Positions 7,528 through 15,802 are shown, counted from the first letter of the stretch. The stretch is DNA of 40,284 nucleotides from VXMO01 sp034422835 (GCA_034422835.1 DAOUJJ010000012.1:1-40284), one strand, 5' to 3'. Notes: generated by a model not told the origin, from the sequence alone. Numbers and translations: made by a program.

Positions 7528-8241
7528 TTGGATATAACCTATCTGGGCGGATCGGGCTTTCAGTTGCGTGGCAGGGATGCATCCCTCTTCGTCGATCCGA
7601 CGTCTTCTCCTGATCGCCGCGCCAACGCGCGCGCCATCCTCATGAGTGGTTACGGCGCAGAGCCCGCCGTCGACGTAGGCGATGCCCGTGTGATTAGCCG
7701 ACCGGGCGAATACGAAGTCTCCGGCATCCTCATTCGCGCCATCCGGACCAGCAGAGCTTCAACCAACGACGCCTCTAATCTCGGCGGCATGGCATACGCT
7801 GTCTCCATCGATGGCGTTGACATCTGCCACCTCGGCCATCTGAGCCGCGCGCTCACCACGGCTGAAGTCTCGGAGATCGGTGAGGCGAACGTTGTCCTTT
7901 TGCCGGTGGGCGGTGAGGAGACCCTTGCCCCCAACCTTGCGGCGCAGGTTGTCACGCAACTCGGCCCCAGGATCATCATTCCCATGCTCTGGCAGGGCGA
8001 AGTCGAGCGTTCGGTTGCGGAAGCCGCCGCGGCTGCGCCTACGCAGGACGAAACTGACGATGGGGAGGGTGACGCTGAGGAAGCCGCCCCGCCGCCGGTT
8101 GAGACCGTCAACGTCCCGTCACTTGAGCCGTTCCTGCGGGAACTGGGCATCCGCTCCCTGACCCCCCACGAGCGGCTATCCGTCACCCCCACCAACCAGC
8201 CCGCCACCCAACAGGTCTCCCTGCTGCTCCCTCGCTCTTGA
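7528..8241 (+). CDS. MBL-fold hydrolase-like protein lacking the metal motif
   Basis: A 237-residue protein starting at a TTG (7528), with AGGA about 12 bases upstream. The pattern MDITYLGGSGFQLRG, FVDPTSSP, RPGEYEVSGILIRAIR, GVDICHLGHL and VVLLPVGGEETL follows the MBL-fold proteins of the Lactamase_B_3 type (putative Zn-dependent hydrolases). The HxHxDH metal-binding motif should lie near residue 40, but the sequence there reads ILMSGYGAEPAVDVG, with no His. The later Asp of CHLGD is also changed, to His. An acidic linker (about residues 172-192) precedes the C-terminal piece. It may be a non-catalytic scaffold or bind something other than zinc. It converges on the NCS2 gene with abutting stop codons (TGA at 8239-8241, then the minus-strand stop at 8242). 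Confidence 0.75.
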   Translation: MDITYLGGSGFQLRGRDASLFVDPTSSPDRRANARAILMSGYGAEPAVDVGDARVISRPGEYEVSGILIRAIRTSRASTNDASNLGGMAYAVSIDGVDICHLGHLSRALTTAEVSEIGEANVVLLPVGGEETLAPNLAAQVVTQLGPRIIIPMLWQGEVERSVAEAAAAAPTQDETDDGEGDAEEAAPPPVETVNVPSLEPFLRELGIRSLTPHERLSVTPTNQPATQQVSLLLPRS

Positions 8242-9975
8242 TTAGTCGGCCCGCTGTTCCACGTGAACCGTCACGATGTCGACCCCGTAGTACTTGCTGT
8301 GGCGGACGGAAGCGGCATAGTGCCGCAAGAGGCGATAGGATAGTTCATTCTCGTCCGTAATCTCCTGTGTTTCCCCGAGCAGGGCGAGCCGGTCCTCAAG
8401 ATTGCCCTCTGCCGGCCCGCACACGAATTCGAGTTCGGCTGATGTGCCCACGCCTCTGATAGACACCATCGTTCGTTTGTCTGCGTCAGGCTCTGAGCCA
8501 TTTTCCGCAAGAAGCCCGGAAAGCGTTTCCTCGCCCACCAGGGTCAAGCGGTGCATGGAATCGTCCGACCACTTGGATTTGCCCGCAAACTCCTCCAGGA
8601 AGCCCCGCAACTGTGAGAATCCCGCCGTTCCGCTGTCCAGGCGAAGTCGCTTTCGTCGTTGTGACGTCAACTCAAGGAACAGCACCATGATGAGCGCCAC
8701 TATTGCTCCGCCTGTCATTCCGTTCTCCAGCAACAGGCTTGCGAACCCGTCCCCCATTGATTCGCCGAATATCTGTCCGTTTGTAAAGCCCACACCTGCC
8801 CAGAACGCCAAACCGATGATGGCCGCCTTCCGGTGGTCTACCCCATCATTGATGACAATCTTCATCCCCTGCACAAACAGCAGGCCGATGAGCACAGTCA
8901 GGTATGCGCCGGCCACCGGCAGCGGTATCGCCACCAAGATTGCGGACACCTTTGGGAAAAAGGCGAACAGGATGAACGTAATACCTATCACCACGCCCAC
9001 GCGCCGCGCTGCCACGCCCGTGATCTCCACCATCGCGACGCTGCTGGAATACGTCGTGTTCGGCACTGTTCCGGCGAGTCCGGAGAGAAGATTCCCCACG
9101 CCGTCTGCGTTGATTGCGCCCTGCGCCACGCGGAAGTCCGGCGCGGGAGGGTTTCTGCGTGATACCTGTTGAATCGCCACGCCGTCACCCAACGTTTCTA
9201 TTGCTCCAACGGCTGTGACCATAGCGAAGGCAGGCAGCAGCGCCCAGAACTGCGTGCCGATATCCAGTGACAGCCCCGGCCACTCCTGCAACGGCGCCCC
9301 AAACCAGGCGGCCTCCGTGATGATGCTCGTGTCATAGAGACCGAATGCTGCCGCCGTTGCCGTCCCAGCCGCAATGCCGATTACCGGCGACCACAGCCGC
9401 AGCGAGGGAGGCGCTCGAAGAACGAGCCCGACGGTGATCGCCAGCGTCACGCCGGCGGCCACCATGGCCCCCTCAACGGGCTGATCGGGTTCCACAGCGT
9501 CAAGCAGCCCGAATGCGATGGGCATGACTGTCGCGGCGATGAGCATGATGACCGTCCCGGCGACGACGGGGATGAATATCCGCCTCGTCAGGGACAGATT
9601 CATCCCGATGAGGAATTGCATGATTGACGAAGCCACAATCAGCGTGGCCATCAAAGCCGGTCCGCCGTTGGCGAGCGCAGCAACGCACGCTGCAAGGAAC
9701 GCCCCGGATGTCCCCATGATCAGAATGTGACCGGAGCCGAAGCGCCATAGCCGGACTGCCTGGAGGATTGTCGTGGACCCGCTGACCAACAGCGCCGCGA
9801 AAACCGCCCAGGAAATATACGACTGTGACTGCTCCCCGACGCGCATCACGATGACGACTCCGAGGACAATGGCGCCAACGATAATCATCGCGCCCTGTAC
9901 CCCGGCCCCCACGGTCATCAGTAGGGGCGGGTTCTCATCAGGTTCGAAACGCACCCGTTCGGTTCCTGCGGCCAT
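8242..9975 (-). CDS. NCS2-family nucleobase permease with C-terminal soluble domain
   Basis: A 577-residue protein. Residues about 15-430 form some 13-14 hydrophobic segments of a uracil/xanthine permease of the NCS2 (NAT) family; GTVPNTTYSSSVAMVEITG around residue 305 corresponds to the core signature region, and AIETLGDG near residue 262 to the substrate-binding helix. After the last membrane segment and a basic RRKR stop, about 130 hydrophilic residues follow. Their layout (a helix with LTLVGEETLSGLL, a pair of strands, a long variable loop, then ELSYRLLRHYAASVRHSKYY and a final strand) recalls RsbW-like ATPase folds, but this is a pattern impression. Ordinary family members are about 430-480 residues. 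An AGGAGG Shine-Dalgarno precedes the ATG. Confidence 0.85.
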   Translation of the reverse strand: MAAGTERVRFEPDENPPLLMTVGAGVQGAMIIVGAIVLGVVIVMRVGEQSQSYISWAVFAALLVSGSTTILQAVRLWRFGSGHILIMGTSGAFLAACVAALANGGPALMATLIVASSIMQFLIGMNLSLTRRIFIPVVAGTVIMLIAATVMPIAFGLLDAVEPDQPVEGAMVAAGVTLAITVGLVLRAPPSLRLWSPVIGIAAGTATAAAFGLYDTSIITEAAWFGAPLQEWPGLSLDIGTQFWALLPAFAMVTAVGAIETLGDGVAIQQVSRRNPPAPDFRVAQGAINADGVGNLLSGLAGTVPNTTYSSSVAMVEITGVAARRVGVVIGITFILFAFFPKVSAILVAIPLPVAGAYLTVLIGLLFVQGMKIVINDGVDHRKAAIIGLAFWAGVGFTNGQIFGESMGDGFASLLLENGMTGGAIVALIMVLFLELTSQRRKRLRLDSGTAGFSQLRGFLEEFAGKSKWSDDSMHRLTLVGEETLSGLLAENGSEPDADKRTMVSIRGVGTSAELEFVCGPAEGNLEDRLALLGETQEITDENELSYRLLRHYAASVRHSKYYGVDIVTVHVEQRAD

Positions 9976-10002
9976 GCTGCCTCCTGGGGAGTGGCAAAGA
10001 GA

Positions 10003-10038
10003 GAGGGCGCGGGGGCGCTGCAGCGCCCCCGCGCCCTC
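10003..10038 (-). terminator. Perfect 36-bp GC palindrome after the acyl-CoA ligase gene
   Basis: Eighteen-base arms, fully complementary with no spacer (GAGGGCGCGGGGGCGCTG and its complement). It lies 23 bases after the ligase stop and 27 bases before the permease start. On the minus strand it is followed by a pyrimidine run, CTCTCTTT, rather than a clean T tract. Most likely it is the ligase terminator or an RNA-stabilising hairpin, allowing weaker read-through to the permease. Confidence 0.6.
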
Positions 10039-10060
10039 CTTTCCTGTCAGATGCGGAAAC

Positions 10061-11635
10061 TCATGCCGGATCCGTAATCGGCTCCGTGTACATCTGCTTC
10101 AAGTCCCGCTTCAATACCTTGCCAAGCGGATTGCGCGGCAGCGGCTCCGTCGAGAACACCACGTGCTCCGGCCTCTTGAAACTGGCCAGCCGCTGGCGTG
10201 AGTACTCGATCAACTCGTCCTGCGTTGCCGCCTGACCGGACTTGAGCACGACGACGGCGCGCACGCGCTCGCCCCATTGATCGTCCGGGATGCCGATGAT
10301 TGCCGCCTCATCCACCGCGGGATGGGACATCAGCGTCTGCTCAACCTCTTCCGGTGAAATCATCTCGCCGGCGCGCTTGATGAAGTCCTTGGCGCGGCCC
10401 GTCAGGAAGATGTAGCCCTCATCGTCCTGGTAGCCGAGGTCGCCCGTGAACAGCCAACCGTTCTTGATGGTCTCTGCCGTCACGTCGTCCTGCTGCCAGT
10501 AGCCTTTCATGAGCTGTGGCCCGCTGGCGATAATCTCGCCCTGCTCGTTCGTTGGCACGTCGTTGCCGTCCTCATCCACGATGCGGATATCGACGCCGGG
10601 CAGCGGCTTGCCGATGGAGCTCAGGCGCTCGAACTTCTTCTCGCGCTCTTCTTCAGACAGCCCCTTCACGTTGTGGTCCTCCGGCATCAGCGCCGTAATC
10701 GTCGCCGAAGCCTCGGTCTGCCCGAACGCATTGATGAACTGCGTGTCCTCCATCTCCATGATGGCGCGCTTGATGACCTCCTTGGGCATCGGCGCTGCGC
10801 CATAGGTCAGTACCGCGAGGCTGGAGAGGTCGTAGTTGGGGCGCGCCTCATGGTCGAGCAGCATCTTGAGCATCGTGGGCACCATCATGGCGCGTGACAC
10901 CTGCTCGTCCTGCACCAGCTTCATCCACGACTCCGCCTCGAACTGCCGCTGAATCACCAGCGTGCGGAAGCCCCAGACCGCGGAGATCACGGCCTGCATC
11001 CCCGCTACGTGGTACAGCGGAACGGTCAGGATGTTCTTCTCGATCTCGTCAGGATCGAGTTGCGAGACGTTGTTCAGGCTGTAGCTGCTAACGCTGCCGA
11101 AGGTGAGCATCACACCCTTGGGCAGGCCGGTCGTGCCTGCCGTAAACATCAGGATTGTTGTGTCCTCGTCATCAACGACGGCCACGTCAAACTCGGTTGA
11201 CTGATCCGCGATCACGTCCTCGTACGCCTCCCAGCCATCACCCGTTCCCTCAAGCGAAACGTAGTGTTCCACCGTGTTCAGCGAGGGCCGAAGCTCATCC
11301 ACCATGCCCAGGTAACGTGAGCCTGCGATGACAACCTTTGACTCGGATGCGTTGACCATGTGTCGGATCTCTTCGGCGCGGCCACGGAAGCTCAACGGCA
11401 CGAAGATCGCGCCGATCTTGGCGCTGGCAAAGTAGGTCTCGATGACCTCGTTGCAGTTGACCTGCATGATGCCCACGCGGTCGCCCTGCGTGACGCCCCA
11501 TGACGCCAGCCGGTTCGCCAACTGGTTTACGCGCTGATCAAGTTCAGCATAGGTGAATCGCCTGTCTTCAAAAACGATGGCCTCTTTATCCGGCGAGACC
11601 ATGTTTGCGATTGTCAGAAACTCCGCAGTATTCAT
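10061..11635 (-). CDS. AMP-dependent acyl-CoA synthetase (long/medium-chain type)
   Basis: A 524-residue member of the ANL superfamily. Motifs in order: MFTAGTTGLPKGVML near residue 170 (phosphate-binding A3), YGAAPMPKEV near residue 280, INAFGQTEASATI near residue 304 (A5), LFTGDLGYQDDEGYIFLTGR near residue 400 (A7-A8 hinge), and PLGKVLKRDL near residue 510 with the catalytic Lys (A10). It activates a carboxylic acid to the acyl-adenylate and then the CoA thioester in the cytoplasm. Length and motifs fit fatty-acid or aryl-CoA ligases; the acyl chain cannot be inferred. GGGAGGGG before the ATG is a strong Shine-Dalgarno. It probably feeds the crotonases and CoA-transferases of this window, by inference. 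Confidence 0.93.
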   Translation of the reverse strand: MNTAEFLTIANMVSPDKEAIVFEDRRFTYAELDQRVNQLANRLASWGVTQGDRVGIMQVNCNEVIETYFASAKIGAIFVPLSFRGRAEEIRHMVNASESKVVIAGSRYLGMVDELRPSLNTVEHYVSLEGTGDGWEAYEDVIADQSTEFDVAVVDDEDTTILMFTAGTTGLPKGVMLTFGSVSSYSLNNVSQLDPDEIEKNILTVPLYHVAGMQAVISAVWGFRTLVIQRQFEAESWMKLVQDEQVSRAMMVPTMLKMLLDHEARPNYDLSSLAVLTYGAAPMPKEVIKRAIMEMEDTQFINAFGQTEASATITALMPEDHNVKGLSEEEREKKFERLSSIGKPLPGVDIRIVDEDGNDVPTNEQGEIIASGPQLMKGYWQQDDVTAETIKNGWLFTGDLGYQDDEGYIFLTGRAKDFIKRAGEMISPEEVEQTLMSHPAVDEAAIIGIPDDQWGERVRAVVVLKSGQAATQDELIEYSRQRLASFKRPEHVVFSTEPLPRNPLGKVLKRDLKQMYTEPITDPA

Positions 11636-11755
11636 CCGTGAAATCCCCTCCCGCTTTCATTTTTCGGTTGAGAAAGGCGGCATCGCGGCGCAATACCGTG
11701 ATCGGCGCAACCCCCTCCCGATTTGCCCCACCACATGGGCGAGTGTAGCTAGCAG

Positions 11756-11784
11756 ATACTAGCAGAGCGCCGCTCCAATGTCAC
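11756..11784 (-). promoter_or_regulatory. Candidate promoter of the acyl-CoA synthetase
   Basis: On the minus strand GTGACA, a 17-base spacer and TAGTAT. The leader to the ATG at 11635 would be about 115 bases. An 8-base direct repeat, CTAGCAGA, overlaps the -10 region at 11749-11766 and could be an operator. Confidence 0.5.
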
Positions 11785-11819
11785 CAGTTTTGACTGTGAT
11801 GCAGAACCCGGATGTTGCC

Positions 11820-12554
11820 TCAGCCGCCGGTTGGCGTTGCCATCGGTTGGCCGGCCACGCATGTCGGAGCCGCCATAAGCAGGTTGAACAACGCCTCTTC
11901 GGATGTTTCTTCGTCGGTCAGCATGGCCAGGAAGGCTTCCTCGCCGCCAAGCTGCTCCTCAAGGCATTGCAGTTCTGACGGCGACGGTAGTTCAAATCCC
12001 TGCATGGCGGCGAATGCCGCAGCTTCTTCATCGGTCAGGCACAATTGCATCTGAATTGCGCCTGCAAACAGGGCTCCCGGATTCTCCGGTGACGGGCCTA
12101 TGCCCAGAATGCCCGGATTCTCAGTCCCAATGTCGGTGATGCAACGGCGGGTCTCCGCGCTGAAGCCACCGGCCTCGGATGACAGGAACGCGACGGCAAG
12201 CCCAACGCTGTTCTCAACGGAGAGGCAGTGAATCGGGAAATCCGACATCCCTCCCGGAAGTGACTGAAGCGGAACGTCGCGCATTGCGTCAACGGCCTCG
12301 GCGCCCTGGGTGCTTCGAATGCAATCGACCTCGTCAGGCGAGAACGCGGCAAGCAGGTTGCCGACCGTTGTCGCATCGGTGAACACGAGTTCATTGATAT
12401 CGATTGGGACAGGGGTTGGCGTGTGTGTCGGCGTCGCCGTCGGCTCGGGCGTTGGCATTGGAGTCGGCTCCCCTTCACACGCCGCAGCAAAAAGCAGAAT
12501 GAGTGCGGCAAAGACAATCCCTATAACACCGGCTGCCAGGCTTCTATTCTTCAC
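11820..12554 (-). CDS. Putative lipoprotein with three Cys-paired repeats
   Basis: The likely start is a GTG at 12554, eight bases after GAAAGG, giving 244 residues; the longer frame to 12641 lacks support. Residues 1-26 (KNRSLAAGVIGIVFAALILL, then FAAAC) form a signal peptide ending in a lipobox-like Cys, with Ala rather than Leu at -3. A Pro/Thr-rich linker follows. The globular part contains three tandem units of about 60 residues. Each has a Ser-x-x-Glu-type start, a first Cys, and a second Cys 32-35 residues later (CIRST to IHCL, CITDI to QLCL, CLEEQ to PTC). This suggests an extracytoplasmic domain with one disulfide per repeat. No function is recognised. It lies about 88 bases behind the crotonase gene. 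Confidence 0.65.
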   Translation of the reverse strand: MKNRSLAAGVIGIVFAALILLFAAACEGEPTPMPTPEPTATPTHTPTPVPIDINELVFTDATTVGNLLAAFSPDEVDCIRSTQGAEAVDAMRDVPLQSLPGGMSDFPIHCLSVENSVGLAVAFLSSEAGGFSAETRRCITDIGTENPGILGIGPSPENPGALFAGAIQMQLCLTDEEAAAFAAMQGFELPSPSELQCLEEQLGGEEAFLAMLTDEETSEEALFNLLMAAPTCVAGQPMATPTGG

Positions 12555-12642
12555 ACAAAAAACCTTTCTGCCCACTGATATGTAAGCAGGACATGCAACC
12601 AGTCTAAGGTGAATCCAAAGCCCGCGCCGTGCGAGCAGCAAT

Positions 12643-13365
12643 CTAAAGAGCCGCCGCCAGCGCTGCCTCTATCCTCAGCCCATCCCTGAGGCTTACGTCT
12701 GCCCCGCGCCGCAATGCTGCTTTCGTCGCCGCGCGCGTTTCCCCGGGCAGCCGGCGTGTCTCCGCCAGCAAAACATCTGCTTCTTCGGCCAGGCGCTCCG
12801 TGGGCACAACCCGGTGGATTGCTCCCATTCGGAGCGCCTCGTCCGCGTCAAACCATCGGCTCGTCAGCAGAAGGTCCAGCGCCTGCGACCTGCCGATGAC
12901 TCGCGGCAATGACTGACTCCCCGTCGCGAAGGGAATCATCCCCAATGCCACCTCCGGCAGGCGGAATCGCGTGTTGTCAGCGGCGATCCGAAAATCGCAG
13001 CACAATGCCATCTCCAGCCCCGATCCGATGGAGAATCCGTGCATCGCCGCCACTGTTGGCACGGGCAGGGAACGCAGCAACGACCACACGTCGCGCAGAT
13101 AACGCGCCTCCCGGGCAATCACTCTCGACGGCGCGCTGCCGAACTCCGTCAGGTCCGCGCCGGAGCAGAAGGCCCTTTCTCCGGCCCCCGTAATGAGCAC
13201 CGCATCCAGATCGGGATTCGCGTGAAGCTCCGTCAAAATCGCGAACAAGTCATCCCGCATCTGAACATTGAAGGCATTCAGTTGCTCAGGCCGGTTGAGT
13301 GTGATGTGTGCGAGACCGGAGTCATCCACCTCGCACAGCGCCGCCGGGGCATCTGACTGAGTCAC
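12643..13365 (-). CDS. Enoyl-CoA hydratase/isomerase (crotonase family)
   Basis: A 240-residue crotonase-fold protein from a GTG start at 13365. HITLNRPEQLNAFN near residue 20 and GERAFCSGADLTEF near residue 62 form the oxyanion hole and CoA-binding region. GSGLEMALCCDFRIA near residue 113 and FRLPEVALGMIP near residue 133 carry both glutamates that correspond to Glu144 and Glu164 of rat enoyl-CoA hydratase. Hydration of 2-enoyl-CoA is therefore plausible. It starts three bases after the end of the DUF4870 gene, at the end of a likely operon. The protein is some 15-20 residues shorter at the C-terminus than usual. Confidence 0.88.
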   Translation of the reverse strand: MTQSDAPAALCEVDDSGLAHITLNRPEQLNAFNVQMRDDLFAILTELHANPDLDAVLITGAGERAFCSGADLTEFGSAPSRVIAREARYLRDVWSLLRSLPVPTVAAMHGFSIGSGLEMALCCDFRIAADNTRFRLPEVALGMIPFATGSQSLPRVIGRSQALDLLLTSRWFDADEALRMGAIHRVVPTERLAEEADVLLAETRRLPGETRAATKAALRRGADVSLRDGLRIEAALAAAL

Positions 13366-13368
13366 GAC

Positions 13369-13842
13369 TCACCGCAGGAACGGAATGGCGAGGATATAGC
13401 CCGGCGGGTCGCCCCGGCTGGCGCGGACAGCGGCCACAATCGTCCAGATGATCCAAACGATGCCCAGAATGACCATCAGGAACAACGAAACGCCCAACAG
13501 CGCAAGCGTTTCCCAGAATCCCGCGACGATTTCCTGCTCTATGTCGGCGATAGTCCCGATGACGAAGAACGGAATCATCACAATGAGCAGGACGATGAAG
13601 TAGATGAAGAAACTGATATTGAAATTGAGTGCTTTCTTCCCGTGGAAGTTCACCATGTCCGACTTTCCACGAAAGATAAGCCACACAATGAGTGGCCCCA
13701 GGATCCCGCCAAACCCGGACGTTACGAGCGAACTCAGCGCCGAAAGGTGAACCAGCATTGACCAGTTCCGTTCTTCGCGGTGCCAAACATCGCCATAGAC
13801 CGGCCCGGCAGGCCGCTCTGGCGTACCAGATTCGTTCTGCAT
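13369..13842 (-). CDS. DUF4870-type membrane protein
   Basis: A 157-residue integral membrane protein. After a short polar N-terminus comes NWSMLVHLSAL, followed by a first hydrophobic segment, then MVNFHGKKALNFNISFFIY, two further hydrophobic segments, and the end RASRGDPPGYILAIPFLR. This is the layout of DUF4870 (Tic20-like) proteins, with about four membrane segments. The role is unknown. It is paralogous to the product of the next upstream gene, 12 bases away, and the two form a tandem pair. Confidence 0.85.
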   Translation of the reverse strand: MQNESGTPERPAGPVYGDVWHREERNWSMLVHLSALSSLVTSGFGGILGPLIVWLIFRGKSDMVNFHGKKALNFNISFFIYFIVLLIVMIPFFVIGTIADIEQEIVAGFWETLALLGVSLFLMVILGIVWIIWTIVAAVRASRGDPPGYILAIPFLR

Positions 13843-13854
13843 TTGACAGACTCC

Positions 13855-14358
13855 CTACTTCAGGAAACCGATGGACAAGATATAACCGGGCGGATCACCG
13901 CGACTGGCGCGTACAGCGGCCACGATTGCCCAAATGATTGAGATGAGGCCCAAACCAATCAGGAACGGAATACCGATAAGAATGATTGTGAAAAGCGCGG
14001 CAATCACAATCCAAATGGTCATGCTGATCTGAAAGTTCAGCGCCCGCCTGCCATGGTAGTCGACCATGTCTGAACGCGCCCGAAACAGCAGCCACACGAC
14101 TAACGGCGCAATGATGTTTGCAAACGGAAAGATAATGCCAATCAGGGCGCTGAGGTGAACGAGCATGGCCCAGTTGCGCTCCTCCGGGCTGCTTACTGGC
14201 CCGTAATACGCTGCGCCGTCCATGCCCGTTGAACCCTGTTCCATCTGCGGATCAGCGGCTGAGCCGGGAACGTAGTCTGCTTGCTGACTCTCCTCCGGCT
14301 GAGGCTGTTGCTCCTCAGACGACTCATCCTCGGGCCGATCCATCTCGCCCTGCGTCAT
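13855..14358 (-). CDS. DUF4870-type membrane protein with acidic N-terminal tail
   Basis: 167 residues from the ATG at 14358, which has AAAGGTGG about 8 bases upstream. A GTG at 14370 is in frame but would place the start inside that Shine-Dalgarno. The first 60 residues are rich in Glu, Gln and Pro (DESSEEQQPQPEESQQ) and probably disordered. NWAMLVHLSALIG, MVDYHGRRALNFQ and SRGDPPGYILSIGFLK define the DUF4870 domain. It is the first gene of the run DUF4870, DUF4870, crotonase, with a candidate promoter upstream. Confidence 0.85.
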   Translation of the reverse strand: MTQGEMDRPEDESSEEQQPQPEESQQADYVPGSAADPQMEQGSTGMDGAAYYGPVSSPEERNWAMLVHLSALIGIIFPFANIIAPLVVWLLFRARSDMVDYHGRRALNFQISMTIWIVIAALFTIILIGIPFLIGLGLISIIWAIVAAVRASRGDPPGYILSIGFLK

Positions 14359-14392
14359 GACACACCCCACCTTTCACCTTATGACAAGAACG

Positions 14393-14421
14393 ATTGTGAC
14401 GGTCGCGCTCAACCACGTCAA
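14393..14421 (-). promoter_or_regulatory. Candidate promoter of the DUF4870 operon
   Basis: Minus strand: TTGACG (14421-14416), a 17-base spacer and CACAAT (14398-14393). The predicted leader is about 28 bases. The hexamers match consensus at five and four positions. Confidence 0.5.
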
Positions 14422-14467
14422 AGAGACGTGAGTATGAGCCGTGAATTCCGGGAGGTAGGCTTCCTGG

Positions 14468-14755
14468 TCAGGCTGTTGGAGCAGGCACCCTGAGAGGCAC
14501 GTATGCAACCATCTCTCCGGGCTCAAGCTTGAGGTCAGCCGGATCGCTGGGTGGTGGAACGACTTCTTTGCGCTCCTCCATCAATTCGACAAAGATTTGC
14601 AATACCTCGGCAGCGTTTGCTAGCGCCTCATCGACTGTGTCGCCCATCGCGCCGCAAACCCCGGGAATGTCCGGAATAACCACGCCATACCCCCCCAGTT
14701 CACCATCGATGATTGCGGGATACCTGAGACTTGTTGCTACAGCCATTCTGTCCAT
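14468..14755 (-). CDS. hicB: HicB-family antitoxin
   Basis: A 95-residue protein with the partial RNase-H-like HicB fold: YPAIIDGELGGYGVVIPDIP and GVCGAMGDTVDEALANAAE match the family core. The C-terminal 25 residues are Pro-rich and show no obvious DNA-binding domain. It overlaps the 3' end of hicA by 19 bases from the first ATG, or 10 from the fourth-codon ATG at 14746, so translation is probably coupled. HicB neutralises HicA by direct binding. Confidence 0.88.
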   Translation of the reverse strand: MDRMAVATSLRYPAIIDGELGGYGVVIPDIPGVCGAMGDTVDEALANAAEVLQIFVELMEERKEVVPPPSDPADLKLEPGEMVAYVPLRVPAPTA

Positions 14756-14931
14756 CCGTTCAGCCGAATTATCCGTCTGGCAAGGCCAGAAGTGAGAGTT
14801 CTATGCCTGGGAATCGGCACTGACTCGCCCGTGCGCTCATTCATATAGATGTCGTGATTGCCACCATGTCGAACCAGAATCCACCCTTCGCGTCTCAGCC
14901 TGCGTACGATTCTCTCTTTGTTGGTCTCCAT
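14737..14931 (-). CDS. hicA: HicA-family mRNA interferase toxin
   Basis: A 64-residue dsRBD-like toxin. EGWILVRHGGNHDIYMN contains the conserved catalytic His in the GGNHDIY segment, and SVPIPRHRTLTSGLARRII follows the usual beta-strand and last helix. HicA cleaves mRNA when free of HicB. GAGAG lies 3 bases before the ATG. Upstream on the minus strand are TTGTAC and TATTGT, 15 bases apart, a weak promoter. Confidence 0.9.
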   Translation of the reverse strand: METNKERIVRRLRREGWILVRHGGNHDIYMNERTGESVPIPRHRTLTSGLARRIIRLNGWTEWL

Positions 14932-14983
14932 GCTCTCTCAGTTACAATACTACTCTCTTTATCAGTACAAATATCTCGTCGGC

Positions 14984-15802
14984 CTACTCCCCCGTGAACT
15001 CCGGGTCCCGCCGCTCAAGGAAAGACCGGATCCCTTCCTCGCGGTCCTTCGTCGTCTGCAGGATCATTGTCAGGTCGGTTTCCAGCAGGATGCCCTGGTC
15101 AAGCGTCATCTCAGAGCCCGCCAGGATAGCCTCCTTCGCATAACGCGCCGCAATCGGGCCGCCGGCAAGTATGTGACCTGCTATCTCCTGCGCGGTGCCG
15201 AAAACGTCGGCAGGCGGCGCAACCCGATTGACCAGCCCCATGTCCAGAGCCTCTCCGGCCCCTATGGTTCGGCCGGTCAACAGAAGGTCTGTGGCATGGG
15301 CAGGCCCGACAACGCGCGGCAAGCGCTGCGTGCCGCCGTCCCAGGGAATGAGTCCCTGCAGCGGCTGACCCATCCGGAACTGAGCAGTCTCCGCCGCCAC
15401 GCGGATATCCGCCGCCAGCGCCAGCTCAAGCCCCTGGTCGTAAGCGTCTCCATTAATGGCGGCGATAACGGGAAACGGGAGAGAGGCAATGGCGCTCGCG
15501 CATCGATAGCTCTCAAACAGCGCTTGAGCGGCGTTTCCTGACGTAGCCTCCGCGGATTCAGACAGGAGATGCTGGTCTGTGCCCCGCGAGAAAGCAACCC
15601 CGCCCGCTTCATTCCCGCCCGCTTCCTGACCGTCTCCGGTGATGATCAGCGCGTCGAACGGACTGTCCTCGCGCAGCGTCGCGCACAACTCCTTAAGTGA
15701 GGAAGCCAAAGCTTGGTCGATGAAGTTGTCGGGAGGGCGATTGAGGACTGCGGTGAGCAGGCGACCCTCAGGCCGAAGTGTTATCGGATCGTTGGTGCTC
15801 AT
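14984..15802 (-). CDS. Crotonase-family protein with incomplete catalytic pair
   Basis: 272 residues from the ATG at 15802 (MSTNDPITLR); the frame runs on to a GTG at 15835, but the family pattern starts at the ATG. VLNRPPDNFID near residue 22 and the GGVAFSRGTDQHLL segment build the CoA-binding loop. DQGLELALAADIRVA retains the first catalytic Glu, but the second position reads FRMGQPLQG, with Gln where hydratases have Glu. The C-terminal RSFLERRDPEFTG matches the family end. It may be a dehydratase, isomerase or hydrolase rather than a classical enoyl-CoA hydratase. It is divergent from amtB, and the GTNAC box array lies between them. Confidence 0.85.
   Translation of the reverse strand: MSTNDPITLRPEGRLLTAVLNRPPDNFIDQALASSLKELCATLREDSPFDALIITGDGQEAGGNEAGGVAFSRGTDQHLLSESAEATSGNAAQALFESYRCASAIASLPFPVIAAINGDAYDQGLELALAADIRVAAETAQFRMGQPLQGLIPWDGGTQRLPRVVGPAHATDLLLTGRTIGAGEALDMGLVNRVAPPADVFGTAQEIAGHILAGGPIAARYAKEAILAGSEMTLDQGILLETDLTMILQTTKDREEGIRSFLERRDPEFTGE

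Noticed and set aside
13369..14358. DUF4870 pair as a possible transport system
   Set aside because: Both are small paralogous membrane proteins without partner ATPase or substrate-binding genes. No function beyond membrane location can be supported.
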